Source: Pseudomonas sp. DTU12.3
GTDB lineage: Bacteria; Pseudomonadota; Gammaproteobacteria; Pseudomonadales; Pseudomonadaceae
Assembly (NCBI RefSeq): GCF_004124275.1
Contig: NZ_CP027218.1
Location: 3,165,501-3,229,500 of the forward strand
Reading direction: 5' to 3'
DNA: 64,000 nt
Made by a program: the position numbers and the translations under genes. This document shows positions 46,834 through 56,532 of this stretch, one piece after another (the stretch's first letter is position 1; each line of letters opens with the position of its first letter). The notes under the pieces are model-generated. The model made no database searches, was not told the DNA's origin, and worked only from the letters and a program-made list of their open reading frames with translations.

Positions 46834-47952
46834 ATGACTTTCGACTCTCCCCTCAGCGCCTGGCAGCATGCCATCGAGCACAAGGGCTTCATCCAGGATG
46901 AAGCTCAGGAGCACGCCGTCTGGGCGTTGCAAAAATGCCACGAAGCCTTGCATGCCGGTGCCCGCTCGGTCAGCGGCGTGTATTTGTGGGGGCCGGTCGG
47001 GCGCGGCAAGACCTGGCTGATGGATCAGTTCTATCAGAGCCTGCGGGTGCCGGCGCGGCGTCAACACTTTCATCACTTCATGGGCTGGGTGCACCAACGC
47101 TCATTCCAGTTGACCGGCATCGCCGATCCATTGCGGGCGCTGGCCAAAGAGCTGGCGGCGGAAGTGCGAGTGCTGTGTTTCGATGAACTGTTCGTCAACG
47201 ACATCGGCGACGCGATCATTCTTGGCCGGTTGTTTCAGGTGATGTTCGACGAAGGCGTGGTCGTGGTCTGCACCTCGAATCTGCCGCCGGACGAGCTGTA
47301 CGCCGATGGTTTCAATCGCGACCGCTTTACCCCGGCAATCGCGGCAATCAAGGCGCATATGCAAGTTGTCCCGGTCAATGGTGCCGAGGACCATCGTTTG
47401 CATCCGGGCGCCGCCGAGCAACGCTTCTTTGTCGCCACGCCGGACTCGCCGAGCGCCCTGGACGAGGTGTTCCGGACGCTGACACAAGGGCAGGCCTCCA
47501 GCTGCGAACCAGTGCCGGTCGGCCATCGGACACTCAACGTGGTGCGGGCCAGTGAATCGGTGCTGTGGTGCCGCTACGCTGATCTGTGCGAACAACCCTT
47601 TGCCGCCATGGATTTCATCGCGCTGTGCGATACCTACCGGGCTATCCTGATGAGCGAGGTGCCTAATCTCAGCGCACAGAAACGCGAGGGGCGGATTGCT
47701 CGCGGCACTGAAGACGGTGCTGAGCGTGTGATCGCCGGGGATCGCGAGCTGCCGCAGTTGTCAGTGCACGACGATGGCGTGCGCCGGTTCATTGCGCTGG
47801 TCGATGAGTGCTACGACCGCAAGGTGCCGCTGTACATCGAGGCACAAGTGCCGATGCCTGCGCTGTATACCGAGGGTTATCTGGAATTCCCGTTCCGCCG
47901 CACCCTCAGTCGTTTGCAGGAGATGCAGTTGCAGCGCTTTGCCGAAGCTTGA
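46834..47952 (+). CDS. ZapE/AFG1-like P-loop ATPase
   Basis: A 372-residue AFG1/ZapE-type ATPase. Walker A LWGPVGRGKTW at 51-61, Walker B VLCFDELFVND at about 113-123, VVCTSNLPPDELYADGFNRDRF (sensor 1) and CDTYRAILMSEVPNL near the C-terminus. ZapE modulates Z-ring constriction in E. coli, and AFG1 family members act on mitochondrial proteins. Pseudomonads usually have a canonical zapE elsewhere, so this may be a second copy, which is inference. No strong ribosome-binding site is visible; the gene stands alone. Confidence 0.88.
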   Translation: MTFDSPLSAWQHAIEHKGFIQDEAQEHAVWALQKCHEALHAGARSVSGVYLWGPVGRGKTWLMDQFYQSLRVPARRQHFHHFMGWVHQRSFQLTGIADPLRALAKELAAEVRVLCFDELFVNDIGDAIILGRLFQVMFDEGVVVVCTSNLPPDELYADGFNRDRFTPAIAAIKAHMQVVPVNGAEDHRLHPGAAEQRFFVATPDSPSALDEVFRTLTQGQASSCEPVPVGHRTLNVVRASESVLWCRYADLCEQPFAAMDFIALCDTYRAILMSEVPNLSAQKREGRIARGTEDGAERVIAGDRELPQLSVHDDGVRRFIALVDECYDRKVPLYIEAQVPMPALYTEGYLEFPFRRTLSRLQEMQLQRFAEA

Positions 47953-48050
47953 GTGAAGAGGGCGTTCTTCTGCGCGGGGGAGGCTGGGTTGCGGGCTGGG
48001 GATTTTGCTGAATTGGGGTGGACGGAAGAGTTGGTCTGGGGGCATTGATA

Positions 48051-48086
48051 GATCAAGAGATCGCAGCCTTCGGCAGCTCCTGCATG
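48051..48086. repeat. REPIN copy 7, single arm only
   Basis: Only the right arm is present (GATCAAGAGATCGCAGCCTTCGGCAGCTCC would be the full arm; positions 48051-48080), with no matching left arm upstream. It looks like a decayed element. Confidence 0.75.
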
Positions 48087-48187
48087 GGAATTGCCCCTCC
48101 AGGGTTGTCGCCAGGGCTGGCGGCGCGCTAAGGTCGAGCTGCCTTTCAGTGCGCACTTTGCGCGCCGGGGTATTTGTGTGTTCGGGG

Positions 48188-48691
48188 ATGGAAATGGATT
48201 CCGCAGAGATTCTTGTGCTTCAAGCCAGCTATAGCAATCCGGTGCACGCCGAGGCCATTGGTGTAGTGCTCAATCACTATGCCGAAGATCCCATGGGGGG
48301 CGGCCAGCCGATCGACCCCGAATTGCTGCGCCGGGTGCCCGAAGAACTGGCTCGCCGACCGTATGCCTTCAGTGTGCTGGCATTCGTGGGGGGTGAACCG
48401 GCGGGGCTGGTGAACTGCTTCGAAGGTTTTTCGACGTTTGCCTGCAAGCCGCTGGTCAACGTGCATGACGTGGCAGTGGTGAGCAAGTTTCGCGGGCTTG
48501 GGCTGAGCCAGAAGATGCTCCGTAAGGTCGAGGAGATTGCCCGTCAGCGCGGCTGCTGCAAGATCACCCTAGAAGTCCTCGAAGGTAACGACGTGGCACA
48601 GAACGCCTACCGCAAATTCGGCTTCGCCCCGGGCATGTTCAACCCGGATCACGGGCAGATGCTGTTCTGGATCAAGAATCTGCAGGCATAA
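48188..48691 (+). CDS. GNAT family N-acetyltransferase
   Basis: A 167-residue single-domain GNAT. Seen: VHDVAVVSKFRGLGLSQKML with the acetyl-CoA loop RGLGLS, and LEVLEGNDVAQNAYRKFGF, the usual end of the fold. The start is ATG at 48188 or 48194; the ribosome-binding site is poor for both. The substrate is unknown. It is a single-gene unit after a decayed REPIN. Confidence 0.85.
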   Translation: MEMDSAEILVLQASYSNPVHAEAIGVVLNHYAEDPMGGGQPIDPELLRRVPEELARRPYAFSVLAFVGGEPAGLVNCFEGFSTFACKPLVNVHDVAVVSKFRGLGLSQKMLRKVEEIARQRGCCKITLEVLEGNDVAQNAYRKFGFAPGMFNPDHGQMLFWIKNLQA

Positions 48692-48717
48692 AAAAAGGCG
48701 CCCGGACAGGGCGCCCA
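48688..48717 (-). terminator. terminator for small exported protein gene
   Basis: Stem GGCGCCC / GGGCGCC with loop GGACA. On the minus strand it is followed by seven T residues, 58 bases after the stop of the 69-residue protein gene. It also lies directly at the end of the GNAT gene. Confidence 0.8.
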
Positions 48718-48774
48718 ACTGTCTCTTCCGGGCCAGAGCGGAGCCACGGAAGGTGCATCGGTTGCTCGATAAAC

Positions 48775-48984
48775 TCAGTTGCGATAAGACTCGGTCACTT
48801 GCGCCGTCTGGTCGGCGGGTACGCGGATTTCCTTCGCCTGAGCGTCACTCGTTTGCTCGCTCTGCGCGTGGTGAACCGGGAAGTTGTCGTAGTAATAACG
48901 CATGCGTTCGGCGCCGCCTTCAGCGAAAGCACTGGCGGAGCCGAGGGCAAGTAGTGCGGTAAGGATTGCGGTAGTGATTTTCAT
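48775..48984 (-). CDS. small exported protein of unknown function
   Basis: A 69-residue precursor with a clear signal peptide (AILTALLALGSASAFA|EGG, cleavage near residue 22). The mature 47 residues are hydrophilic (YYYDNFPVHHAQSEQ). This type is common in Pseudomonas and some are copper- or stress-induced, but I cannot assign a function. It has its own terminator. The upstream gap to the receptor gene holds its promoter. Confidence 0.75.
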   Translation of the reverse strand: MKITTAILTALLALGSASAFAEGGAERMRYYYDNFPVHHAQSEQTSDAQAKEIRVPADQTAQVTESYRN

Positions 48985-49133
48985 GGTGCCTCCTACTGAA
49001 CAAGTCGGAGCCGTTCGTCCATGAAGCAGATCTCGGGGGAGATTTTCTCCCCGCGTAATTAACTCGGGGTTAAGTGCACCTTGTGGTGAGGGCGTTTGCC
49101 CCTCTCCACAGGGTTAGCGGTGTGTTGAAGGGA

Positions 49134-51380
49134 TCAGAGCTTCCAGTCCAGGCTCAATGTCACCGTGCGTGGATCGCCCCAGTACACGCCGTTGTAGAAG
49201 CCGACGTTGTCGTAATATTTCTTGTCGAACAGGTTGTCGACGTTCAGCGACGCCGACAGGTGCTTGTCGAATTCATAGCGCGACATCAGGTTGACCACGG
49301 TGTAGGCGTCCTGATTGATTCGCGTACGTTCGGTGAGGATCCGACCATTGGCGCCGCGCCCGACCGGACGGTTGGCGGTGCCGTAGACATCGCTTTGCCA
49401 ATTCACCGCACCACCCACGGTCAGGGCGTTCCAGTGGCCCGGCAAGCGATAGGCGGTCGACAACCGCAACATGTTCAGTGGCTGGTTGGTGTTGCTGCGT
49501 TGCTTTTCGCCATCGGCCGAGTGGGTGTAGGTGTAACCGGCGGTCATGTTCCAGCCATTGAGGATCTCGCCCGAGACCTCAGCTTCGAAGCCATTGACCT
49601 TGTTGCCCTTGCCGCCGCTCTTGTAGAACTCCTCGCCGGTAACCGGATCCGGGGCGACCGAATCGTCGACTTCGGCGACGTTGTCCTGTTTGCTCCAGAA
49701 CAACGCTGTCGACAGATTCAGACGCTCCTCGAGCAAGCTGCCCTTGAGACCCAACTCGTAATTGCTGCCCACGACCGGATCGAGGTAGTTGCGACTGCTG
49801 TCGCGATTGCTCTGCGGTTTGAAAATATCGGTGTAGCTGACGTACGCGGTGTATTCCGGTGTCAGGTCGTAGAGCAGGCCGGCGTAAGGTGTCCATACGT
49901 CATTCTGGCTCTGGCTGGTGGCATCAACCTTGGTCAGTTGCAGCTGACTGTCGTAGTAGCTGTCGCGGCTGGATTCTTCCCAACTGCCGTAGCGGCTGCC
50001 GATCACGGCATGTAGTTGCTCGGTGAAATTCAGGCGTGTTGCGAGGTAACCAGCCTTTTGTCGGGTCTTGCCCTTGGAGCCGCTCAGGCCAGTGACGGTG
50101 TCAGGGAATTTGCCGATGTCGCCCATGTACTTCCAGTCACGGATGTTTTCGTAATCCGCTGCGCGCGGGCCGTCGTAGGCGTAGGGCGAATCGGCGCGGC
50201 GTTCGGCCTCGCCGTAGCCAAACATCAGTTCGTGTTCGCGACCGAGCAGCGAGTAGGGGCCGGAGATGTTGAAGTCATAGGCCTTCATGCTCTGTTCGCC
50301 GATCATGTGGCCCATGTAGGCGCTCATGCCGCTACGATCAGCTTCGGGGAAGCCGCCACCGCCGTAGTAAGTCTTGCCGTCGCTGTCACTGTTGCGATGG
50401 GTATACGCGGCTTTCAGATGCCAGCCCGCCGCCAATTGCTGGTCGAGCGTGGCGAAAGCGGTCTTGTCGCGCAGCGGCCAGGAACTCCATGAGGTCGCCA
50501 TGTTGGTCGAGCGACCGAGCCCAGCCTTGCTGCCATCGGCATTCCAGTACGGCACGGTGCCCCAGGAACTGCCTTGCACGTGTTTGTCCTGATAGTCGTA
50601 ACCGACGGCCAGCACGGTGGATTCGGTCAGGTCGGCTTCGAGAATGCCGTAGCCGACTTCGCGTTGCAGTGCGTACTTGTCGCGGATCGACTGGCTGTCG
50701 CGGTAAGCCAGCACCGTGCGCCCGCGCAGGCGGCCGTCGAAGGCCAGCGGGCCACCGACGTCGACGTAGCTGTAGTAATCGTCGTAGCTGCCGCCGCTGA
50801 CCCCGGCCAGCGCCTGTAACTGGGCGGTTGGTCGTTTGCGCACCATGTTGATGGTCGCCGAGGGGTCACCTGCACCGGTGGTCAATCCCGTCGCGCCGCG
50901 AACCACTTCGATGCGGTCGTAGATGATGGTGTCGGAATCGGACTTCATCCGATCGAAGGTGTTGAGCATCCCGTCGATCTGGAAATTGTTGATCGAATAG
51001 CCGCGCGAGGAATAGTCGACCCGATCGGAATCGAGGTGTTGCACGACAATGCCGGTGGTCTGGCGCATGGCTTCGGACAATGTACCGAGTTTGAAATCAT
51101 CCATCTGCTGGCGCGTGACCACCGACACCGATTGCGGGGTTTCCTTGATCGACAGGTTCATCCGTGTCGCGGTGCTCATCGCGCCGGTGGTGTAGGCCTC
51201 GGTGTTTTCAGTGGTGTTGCCCAGGCCTTGCGCGGTGACGCTGGTCGAAGCCAGTTCCAGCGCGGAGCTGGCGGGTTCGGGCGGTTGTTCAGCGGTGTTT
51301 TCAGCCAGCAGTTCGGCGCTGAAAGCAGCGCTGCACAGGCCAAGCGTGAGGGTCATGGAACGGGTGATGGGCGCGAACAT
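49134..51380 (-). CDS. TonB-dependent siderophore receptor
   Basis: A 748-residue outer-membrane receptor. Signal peptide about 1-28, plug domain about 70-180 (KETPQSVSVVTRQQMDD, GYSINNFQIDGM, YDRIEVVRGATGL, SATINMVRKRP), then a 22-strand barrel ending in a C-terminal aromatic strand (TVTLSLDWKL). There is no N-terminal signalling extension, so it does not work with a FecR/sigma pair. ATG at 51380 is chosen for AAGGAG 10 bases upstream over a longer frame. The motifs resemble ferripyoverdine or hydroxamate receptors (FpvB/FoxA-like). The ligand is not certain. Confidence 0.92.
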   Translation of the reverse strand: MFAPITRSMTLTLGLCSAAFSAELLAENTAEQPPEPASSALELASTSVTAQGLGNTTENTEAYTTGAMSTATRMNLSIKETPQSVSVVTRQQMDDFKLGTLSEAMRQTTGIVVQHLDSDRVDYSSRGYSINNFQIDGMLNTFDRMKSDSDTIIYDRIEVVRGATGLTTGAGDPSATINMVRKRPTAQLQALAGVSGGSYDDYYSYVDVGGPLAFDGRLRGRTVLAYRDSQSIRDKYALQREVGYGILEADLTESTVLAVGYDYQDKHVQGSSWGTVPYWNADGSKAGLGRSTNMATSWSSWPLRDKTAFATLDQQLAAGWHLKAAYTHRNSDSDGKTYYGGGGFPEADRSGMSAYMGHMIGEQSMKAYDFNISGPYSLLGREHELMFGYGEAERRADSPYAYDGPRAADYENIRDWKYMGDIGKFPDTVTGLSGSKGKTRQKAGYLATRLNFTEQLHAVIGSRYGSWEESSRDSYYDSQLQLTKVDATSQSQNDVWTPYAGLLYDLTPEYTAYVSYTDIFKPQSNRDSSRNYLDPVVGSNYELGLKGSLLEERLNLSTALFWSKQDNVAEVDDSVAPDPVTGEEFYKSGGKGNKVNGFEAEVSGEILNGWNMTAGYTYTHSADGEKQRSNTNQPLNMLRLSTAYRLPGHWNALTVGGAVNWQSDVYGTANRPVGRGANGRILTERTRINQDAYTVVNLMSRYEFDKHLSASLNVDNLFDKKYYDNVGFYNGVYWGDPRTVTLSLDWKL

Positions 51381-51449
51381 CGCAGCCGACTCCTTGTCTT
51401 CGAGGGAAAAAATCCGTTTGTTCAAAGACGAAGCGAGAATCTGCGATTT

Positions 51450-51480
51450 AGTATCAAACGAGAAATATTATTATTTGAAG
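51450..51480 (-). promoter_or_regulatory. possible Fur-box region upstream of siderophore receptor
   Basis: The AT-rich stretch TATCAAACGAGAAATATTATTATTTGAA (51450-51477, plus-strand sense) lies 70-100 bases upstream of the receptor start and contains repeated NAT(A/T)AT-like hexamers of the Fur site. The match is loose. Confidence 0.35.
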
Positions 51481-51490
51481 GTGTGTCCGA

Positions 51491-51582
51491 ACCGGTAGGA
51501 GCTGCCGCAGGCTGCGATCTTTTGATCCTGTTTTTTCAGGGGCAAGATCAAAGGATCGCAGCCTGCGGCAGCTCCTACCGGT
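51491..51582. repeat. REPIN copy 8, with extended ACCGGT ends
   Basis: The whole element is flanked by ACCGGTAGGAGC and GCTCCTACCGGT, a longer palindrome than the other copies. It sits between the receptor gene and the cptA terminator. Confidence 0.9.
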
Positions 51583-51595
51583 CGGCGGTGTGCAA

Positions 51596-51630
51596 TAAAA
51601 AGGGGCCAGTGACTGGCCCCTTGGTTTTAC
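51596..51630 (-). terminator. cptA terminator
   Basis: Stem AGGGGCCAGT / ACTGGCCCCT with a 1-2 base loop, followed on the minus strand by TTTTTATT. It overlaps the last codons of cptA. Confidence 0.85.
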
Positions 51631-53375
51631 TGCTCGGCGGTGGCTGCGACCGCCGGATCAGGTTTTTTCGGCTTCATCAGGCTGAAGTCGATCAATGCCC
51701 TTTGCTCACGCTCGTAAGGGTTGCCGATCATCAATGGACGCGGCTTGAAGCTGTCGCTGACCAGGCTCTTGCTGCGATCGAGTTCGTCGAAGCTGAGGCC
51801 GGCCATGTCGGCCCAGGTGTGGATCAGGTGCGAGCTGCTGTAAGGCCGCCCCAGGTCACCGGCGAAATTCCAATTGTGGTTTTCCTTCCACTTCGGCGAT
51901 GCCCAGGCCATGAACGGGATGGTGTACATCGGCGCGGTCGGTTTGTTTTCGTTGCGCCCCAGGGTTTTGTGGCCAACCGAATCGAAGACGTCTTCGCCGT
52001 GATCCGAGAGGTACAGCAGGAAGCCGTTCGGATCAGACTTGGCGTAATCCTTGATCAGGCTCGACACCACGAAGTCGTTGTACAGCACGGCGTTGTCGTA
52101 GCTGTTGTAGGTTGGCACCTGATCATCGCGCAGGGCAGGCGGTACGCCTTCGCGGTCTTGGAACTTGTCGAAGCTCGGCGGATAACGGTACTGATAGCTC
52201 ATGTGCGTGCCGAGCAGATGCACGACGATCAACTTGCGTGGCGCGGCATCGGCCAGGGCTTTGCTGAACGGCTCGATCACGTCGCCGTCGTACTGCGCGG
52301 CGTTCTGGTTGCGGTTGTTGTTCAGGTAGACCTGCTCGTCAGCCTGCTCGGAGAACGTCGTGAGCATGGTGTTGCGCTTGGTCATGGTCTGCTGGTTGGT
52401 GATCCAGAAGGTCTTGTAACCCGCCTGTTTCATCATGCTGACCAGCGACGGCGTCGACAGGTACAGATCCGGACTTTCTTCATCGGCAAAGGTCAGCACT
52501 TGCTGCAACGCTTCGATCGTATACGGGCGCGGGGTGATGACGTTGTCGAACACCGCCAGTTGATCCTTGAGCTTGTCGAGTTCCGGCGTGGTTTTGCGCG
52601 GATAACCGTAAAGGCTCATGCGTTGGCGGTTGGTCGATTCACCGATCACCAGCACCAAAGTCGCAGGCTGATTGGCGCCGGCATCCTTGAGATTGTGCAG
52701 CGGCGGGATCTTGCTCGCGCTGTGCAGCATGCCCTGCATTTCGGCGAGGGTGTCTAGGTAACGGTGATAGGCCACAGCCATCTGCCACGGCACGGCCGGT
52801 TCGATACGGGTTTCGAACTTCTCGAAGCCGCCGGCGAAACTGCCGGTGCGCATCGTTTGCTTGACCAGCGGATAACCGACCACCGCGATAACGATGGCCA
52901 GCGCTGCCACGAACGCGCGGCCACGGGGCATGTACACCGGACGCAGGCGAGTCCACAGGAAATACGAGAACAGCGTGTGTGCGAGGAACGCCGGCACCAT
53001 CCACCAGGCAAAGTACTGGGTCATGTACTCGCCGGCTTCAGAGATGTTCGACTCGAACATGATGAAGATCACGCTCTGAGAGAATTCCTGCTGATAGATG
53101 AAGAAATAACCCAGGCTGGCCATGGAACAGGCCCACAACACCACGCCGATGATCGCCGCGAGCAGTTTGGTGCGCTTGGGAAACAGCAGCATCGGTGCCA
53201 GCCAGATCGCGCTCATCACGAACGCCTGGCGGAACCCGGTGAAACCGGAGGTCCCGGTCAGCTGGATCAGCAGTTGGGTAATACCCGAGAAGTACCAGAA
53301 AAAAGCGAACAGCCAGAGAACACCGGCCCAGTCGAAACCTGTCGCAGTCGTTTTGCTGCGTTTGAACAATGCCAT
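51627..53375 (-). CDS. cptA: phosphoethanolamine transferase CptA
   Basis: A 582-residue inner-membrane enzyme that adds phosphoethanolamine to a lipopolysaccharide core sugar. Five membrane helices lie within residues 16-172. The periplasmic alkaline-phosphatase-fold domain follows, with the likely Thr248 nucleophile in VIGESTNRQRMSLYGYPRKTTPE and the metal motif YLSDHGEDVFD. Length and order match CptA rather than EptA. It is a single gene with its own terminator. In enteric bacteria modification of this type helps resist cationic peptides; here that is by analogy. Confidence 0.9.
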   Translation of the reverse strand: MALFKRSKTTATGFDWAGVLWLFAFFWYFSGITQLLIQLTGTSGFTGFRQAFVMSAIWLAPMLLFPKRTKLLAAIIGVVLWACSMASLGYFFIYQQEFSQSVIFIMFESNISEAGEYMTQYFAWWMVPAFLAHTLFSYFLWTRLRPVYMPRGRAFVAALAIVIAVVGYPLVKQTMRTGSFAGGFEKFETRIEPAVPWQMAVAYHRYLDTLAEMQGMLHSASKIPPLHNLKDAGANQPATLVLVIGESTNRQRMSLYGYPRKTTPELDKLKDQLAVFDNVITPRPYTIEALQQVLTFADEESPDLYLSTPSLVSMMKQAGYKTFWITNQQTMTKRNTMLTTFSEQADEQVYLNNNRNQNAAQYDGDVIEPFSKALADAAPRKLIVVHLLGTHMSYQYRYPPSFDKFQDREGVPPALRDDQVPTYNSYDNAVLYNDFVVSSLIKDYAKSDPNGFLLYLSDHGEDVFDSVGHKTLGRNENKPTAPMYTIPFMAWASPKWKENHNWNFAGDLGRPYSSSHLIHTWADMAGLSFDELDRSKSLVSDSFKPRPLMIGNPYEREQRALIDFSLMKPKKPDPAVAATAEQ

Positions 53376-53574
53376 TCAGCACTCCAGCTCGATCGTCACA
53401 ACCACCGCCGGAACGCTTCCATGAAACCGACGAACGGAGGCCGAACGCGTACGCCCGGCCAGAATGAGCCGGAGTATCGCCAAGCGAATGTGAAAACTTT
53501 GTTAGTTACTGGTTACCGAAAGGGCAGGTTCATGTCGGGAACGACACCGGTCGCTCCCGAAACAGGCGGGGAAA

Positions 53575-53757
53575 TCAGGCGTGCGGGTGGCGCTGGACAA
53601 CCGGCAGAGGCTTGGGTTGAACGCCCTGATTCAACGCGCGCAATTGCGCCAGCTCCTGCTTGAGTTGGTCGCGCTCGTCTTTCAACTGGCGCAATTCATC
53701 GCGACGGATTGTCACGTACAGGGTTTGTGGCGGCATTGCTGTGTGTACTGTGCCCAT
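53575..53757 (-). CDS. small coiled-coil protein of unknown function
   Basis: A 60-residue protein whose middle (RRDELRQLKDERDQLKQELAQLRALN) is a heptad-like coiled coil, followed by a Pro/Gln/His-rich tail. GAGGTGAG lies just before the ATG, a good ribosome-binding site. I do not recognise the family. It is short enough that coding status is only moderately sure. Confidence 0.55.
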   Translation of the reverse strand: MGTVHTAMPPQTLYVTIRRDELRQLKDERDQLKQELAQLRALNQGVQPKPLPVVQRHPHA

Positions 53758-53980
53758 TGCTCACCTCGCAAATGGCGTGCATCAACTGTAAATAGCCCGC
53801 GCTTTTGCGGTGCTGACTTACTATCGGCGCCAATTTTGATTTCTTTTGCCTGTGATTGGAACTTTTTTATTTTTCATGGTCGGTGTGTCTTCGGCAGGAT
53901 TCGGGGCGTTATCAGTCTGGATCGGGCACAATGCCCGGAAACTTCATCGCAACGCTCTGGACTAACCTCCATCAGCAGCG

Positions 53981-53995
53981 TTGGGCTATAACCAA
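53981..53995 (+). promoter_or_regulatory. candidate operator/-10 region before gnd
   Basis: The inverted repeat TTGG-N7-CCAA encloses TATAAC, a possible -10 hexamer, 37 bases before the gnd start. A regulator binding here would block the promoter. This is pattern reading only. Confidence 0.35.
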
Positions 53996-54031
53996 TGACA
54001 CACATTTATTTGTAGTAAGGAGCATCAGCAC

Positions 54032-55012
54032 ATGCAACTCGGGATTATTGGACTGGGCCGCATGGGCGGCAATATTGCGCGGCGTCTGATGCTCAACGGT
54101 CACACCACCGTTGTTTACGACCGCAATACCGCTTTCATCGACACCCTGGTCGCCGAGGGCTCCACTGGCGTCGCCGACTTGCCGGCACTGGTTGCCGGTC
54201 TGGCCAAACCGCGTGCGGTCTGGGTCATGCTGCCGGCCGGCGCGCCGACTGAAGACACCATCGCCACTTTGAGCAATCTGCTGGAGGCCGGCGATACCAT
54301 CATCGACGGCGGCAACACCAACTATAAGGATGATATCCGTCGGGCCAAGAGCCTGGCCGAGAAAGGCCTGCACTACATAGACGTCGGCACCTCCGGCGGC
54401 GTCTGGGGCCTGGAGCGCGGCTATTGCATGATGATCGGTGGCGACGCCGAAACCGTGCAGCGCCTCGACCCGCTGTTCGCCGCACTGGCACCGGGCATGG
54501 GTGACATCCCGCGCACCAAGGATCGCAAGTCCGACGACCATCGCGCCGAGCACGGCTACATCCACGCCGGTCCTGCCGGTGCCGGGCACTTTGTGAAGAT
54601 GATTCACAACGGTATCGAGTACGGCATGATGGCCGCGTTCGCCGAGGGCTTCGACATTCTCAAGACCAAATCCAGCGAGCGCCTGCCGGAAGATCAGCGT
54701 TTTGATCTGAATGTGGCTGACATCGCTGAAGTGTGGCGTCGTGGCAGCGTGGTGTCGTCGTGGTTGCTCGACTTGACCGCCGACGCACTGGCCAGCGATC
54801 CGAAGCTCGACGGCTTCTCCGGTTCCGTCGCCGACAGCGGTGAAGGTCAATGGACCATCGAAGCGGCCATGGAACAAGCGGTGCCGGTTCCGGTGCTGTC
54901 GAACTCGCTGTTCTCGCGCTACCGCTCGCGCGGCCAAGGCACCTTTGGCGACAAGATTCTTTCGGCCCAGCGCTTCGGCTTCGGCGGCCACGTGGAGACA
55001 CCGAAGAAATGA
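54032..55012 (+). CDS. gnd: 6-phosphogluconate dehydrogenase, decarboxylating
   Basis: A 326-residue short (bacterial NAD-type, YqeC/GntZ-like) 6-phosphogluconate dehydrogenase giving ribulose-5-phosphate and CO2. Seen: [13 protein letters not shown] at 7-19, [13 protein letters not shown], the signature [21 protein letters not shown] and [18 protein letters not shown] with the catalytic Lys. AAGGAG 9 bases upstream. It overlaps zwf by ATGA. Most pseudomonads route glucose through the Entner-Doudoroff pathway; this gene gives a link into the pentose phosphate pathway. Confidence 0.95.
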   Translation: MQLGIIGLGRMGGNIARRLMLNGHTTVVYDRNTAFIDTLVAEGSTGVADLPALVAGLAKPRAVWVMLPAGAPTEDTIATLSNLLEAGDTIIDGGNTNYKDDIRRAKSLAEKGLHYIDVGTSGGVWGLERGYCMMIGGDAETVQRLDPLFAALAPGMGDIPRTKDRKSDDHRAEHGYIHAGPAGAGHFVKMIHNGIEYGMMAAFAEGFDILKTKSSERLPEDQRFDLNVADIAEVWRRGSVVSSWLLDLTADALASDPKLDGFSGSVADSGEGQWTIEAAMEQAVPVPVLSNSLFSRYRSRGQGTFGDKILSAQRFGFGGHVETPKK

Positions 55013-56532
55013 CCCATACGATCCGCAGGAAATCCAAGGCAGAACCCGCACCACCTACCACGCTGTTTCTGTTCGGTGCCCACGGCGACCTGGTCAAGCG
55101 CTTGCTGATGCCGGCGCTGTACAACCTCAGTCGCGACGGCTTGCTTGACGAAAACCTGCGGATCGTTGGCGTTGACCACAACGCCATCACCGATGAGGCC
55201 TTCGCGCAGAAGCTCGAAGACTTCATCCGTACCGAAGTCGCGGCGAAAGTCGGCAAGGGCGATCAGATGCTTGATCCGGCCTTGTGGGCCAAGCTCGCCA
55301 AAGGTATCAGCTACGTCCAAGGCGACTTTCTGGACGACAGCACCTATTCCGCGCTGGCGGCGAAAATCGCCGCCAGCGGCACCGGCAATGCGGTGTTCTA
55401 CCTGGCCACCGCGCCGCGTTTCTTCAGTGAAGTGGTGCGCCGTCTCGGCAGCGCCGGTTTGCTCGAAGAAACCCCCGAAGCTTTCAGAAGGGTGGTGATC
55501 GAGAAGCCGTTCGGCTCCGATCTGCACACCGCTGAAGCGTTGAACGCCTGTCTGCTCAAGGTGATGTCCGAGAAGCAGATCTATCGGATCGACCATTACC
55601 TGGGCAAGGAAACCGTGCAGAACATTCTGGTCAGCCGGTTCTCCAACAGCCTGTTCGAAGCCTTCTGGAACAACCACTACATCGACCACGTGCAGATCAC
55701 GGCGGCGGAAACCGTCGGCGTCGAAACCCGTGGCAGTTTTTACGAGCACACCGGCGCGCTGCGTGACATGGTGCCCAATCACCTGTTCCAGTTGCTGGCC
55801 ATGGTTGCCATGGAACCGCCGGCGGCATTCGGCGCTGACGCGGTGCGGGGCGAGAAGGCCAAGGTGGTCGGCGCGATCCGTCCGTGGACTATCGAAGAGG
55901 CGCGGGCCAATTCGGTTCGCGGCCAGTACAGCGCTGGCGAGGTCGACGGCAAAGCGCTGAACGGCTATCGCCAGGAAGCCAACGTTGCCCCCGACAGCAG
56001 CACGGAAACCTACGTCGCGCTGAAAGTGATGATCGACAACTGGCGCTGGGTCGGCGTGCCGTTCTACCTGCGCACCGGCAAACGCATGAGCGTGCGCGAC
56101 ACCGAGATCGTCATCTGCTTCAAACCGGCGCCCTATGCGCAGTTCCGTGACACCGAAGTGGATGAGTTGCAGCCGACCTATCTGCGCATCCAGATCCAGC
56201 CGAACGAAGGCATGTGGTTCGACCTGCTGGCCAAGCGGCCGGGGCCGGCGCTGAACATGGCCAACATCGAGCTGGGTTTTGCCTACAAGGATTTCTTCGA
56301 GATGCAGCCGTCGACGGGGTACGAAACTCTAATCTACGACTGCCTGACCGGCGATCAGACGCTGTTCCAGCGCGCCGACAACATCGAGAATGGCTGGCGC
56401 GCCGTACAGCCATTCCTCGACGCCTGGCAGCAGGACGCGAGCGTGCAGACCTATGCCGCCGGCGACGACGGCCCGCAAGCCGCCGAAGATTTGCTGACTC
56501 GCGATGGTCGCGTCTGGCATGGCCTCGGATGA
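55009..56532 (+). CDS. zwf: glucose-6-phosphate dehydrogenase
   Basis: A 507-residue enzyme oxidising glucose-6-phosphate to 6-phosphogluconolactone with NAD(P). Seen: [21 protein letters not shown] (coenzyme-binding, Gly-rich), [17 protein letters not shown] and [13 protein letters not shown] with the substrate and catalytic His residues. The start ATG overlaps the gnd stop (ATGA) with GGAGA 9 bases upstream. This gene is probably the gnd-linked zwf copy, distinct from the zwf-pgl-eda copy that pseudomonads usually also carry. No lactonase gene is nearby. Confidence 0.95.
   Translation: MTHTIRRKSKAEPAPPTTLFLFGAHGDLVKRLLMPALYNLSRDGLLDENLRIVGVDHNAITDEAFAQKLEDFIRTEVAAKVGKGDQMLDPALWAKLAKGISYVQGDFLDDSTYSALAAKIAASGTGNAVFYLATAPRFFSEVVRRLGSAGLLEETPEAFRRVVIEKPFGSDLHTAEALNACLLKVMSEKQIYRIDHYLGKETVQNILVSRFSNSLFEAFWNNHYIDHVQITAAETVGVETRGSFYEHTGALRDMVPNHLFQLLAMVAMEPPAAFGADAVRGEKAKVVGAIRPWTIEEARANSVRGQYSAGEVDGKALNGYRQEANVAPDSSTETYVALKVMIDNWRWVGVPFYLRTGKRMSVRDTEIVICFKPAPYAQFRDTEVDELQPTYLRIQIQPNEGMWFDLLAKRPGPALNMANIELGFAYKDFFEMQPSTGYETLIYDCLTGDQTLFQRADNIENGWRAVQPFLDAWQQDASVQTYAAGDDGPQAAEDLLTRDGRVWHGLG

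Noticed and set aside
49134..51380. Partner of the FecR protein at 30,926
   Set aside because: The siderophore receptor has no N-terminal signalling domain and is about 17 kb away, so there is no basis for linking them.
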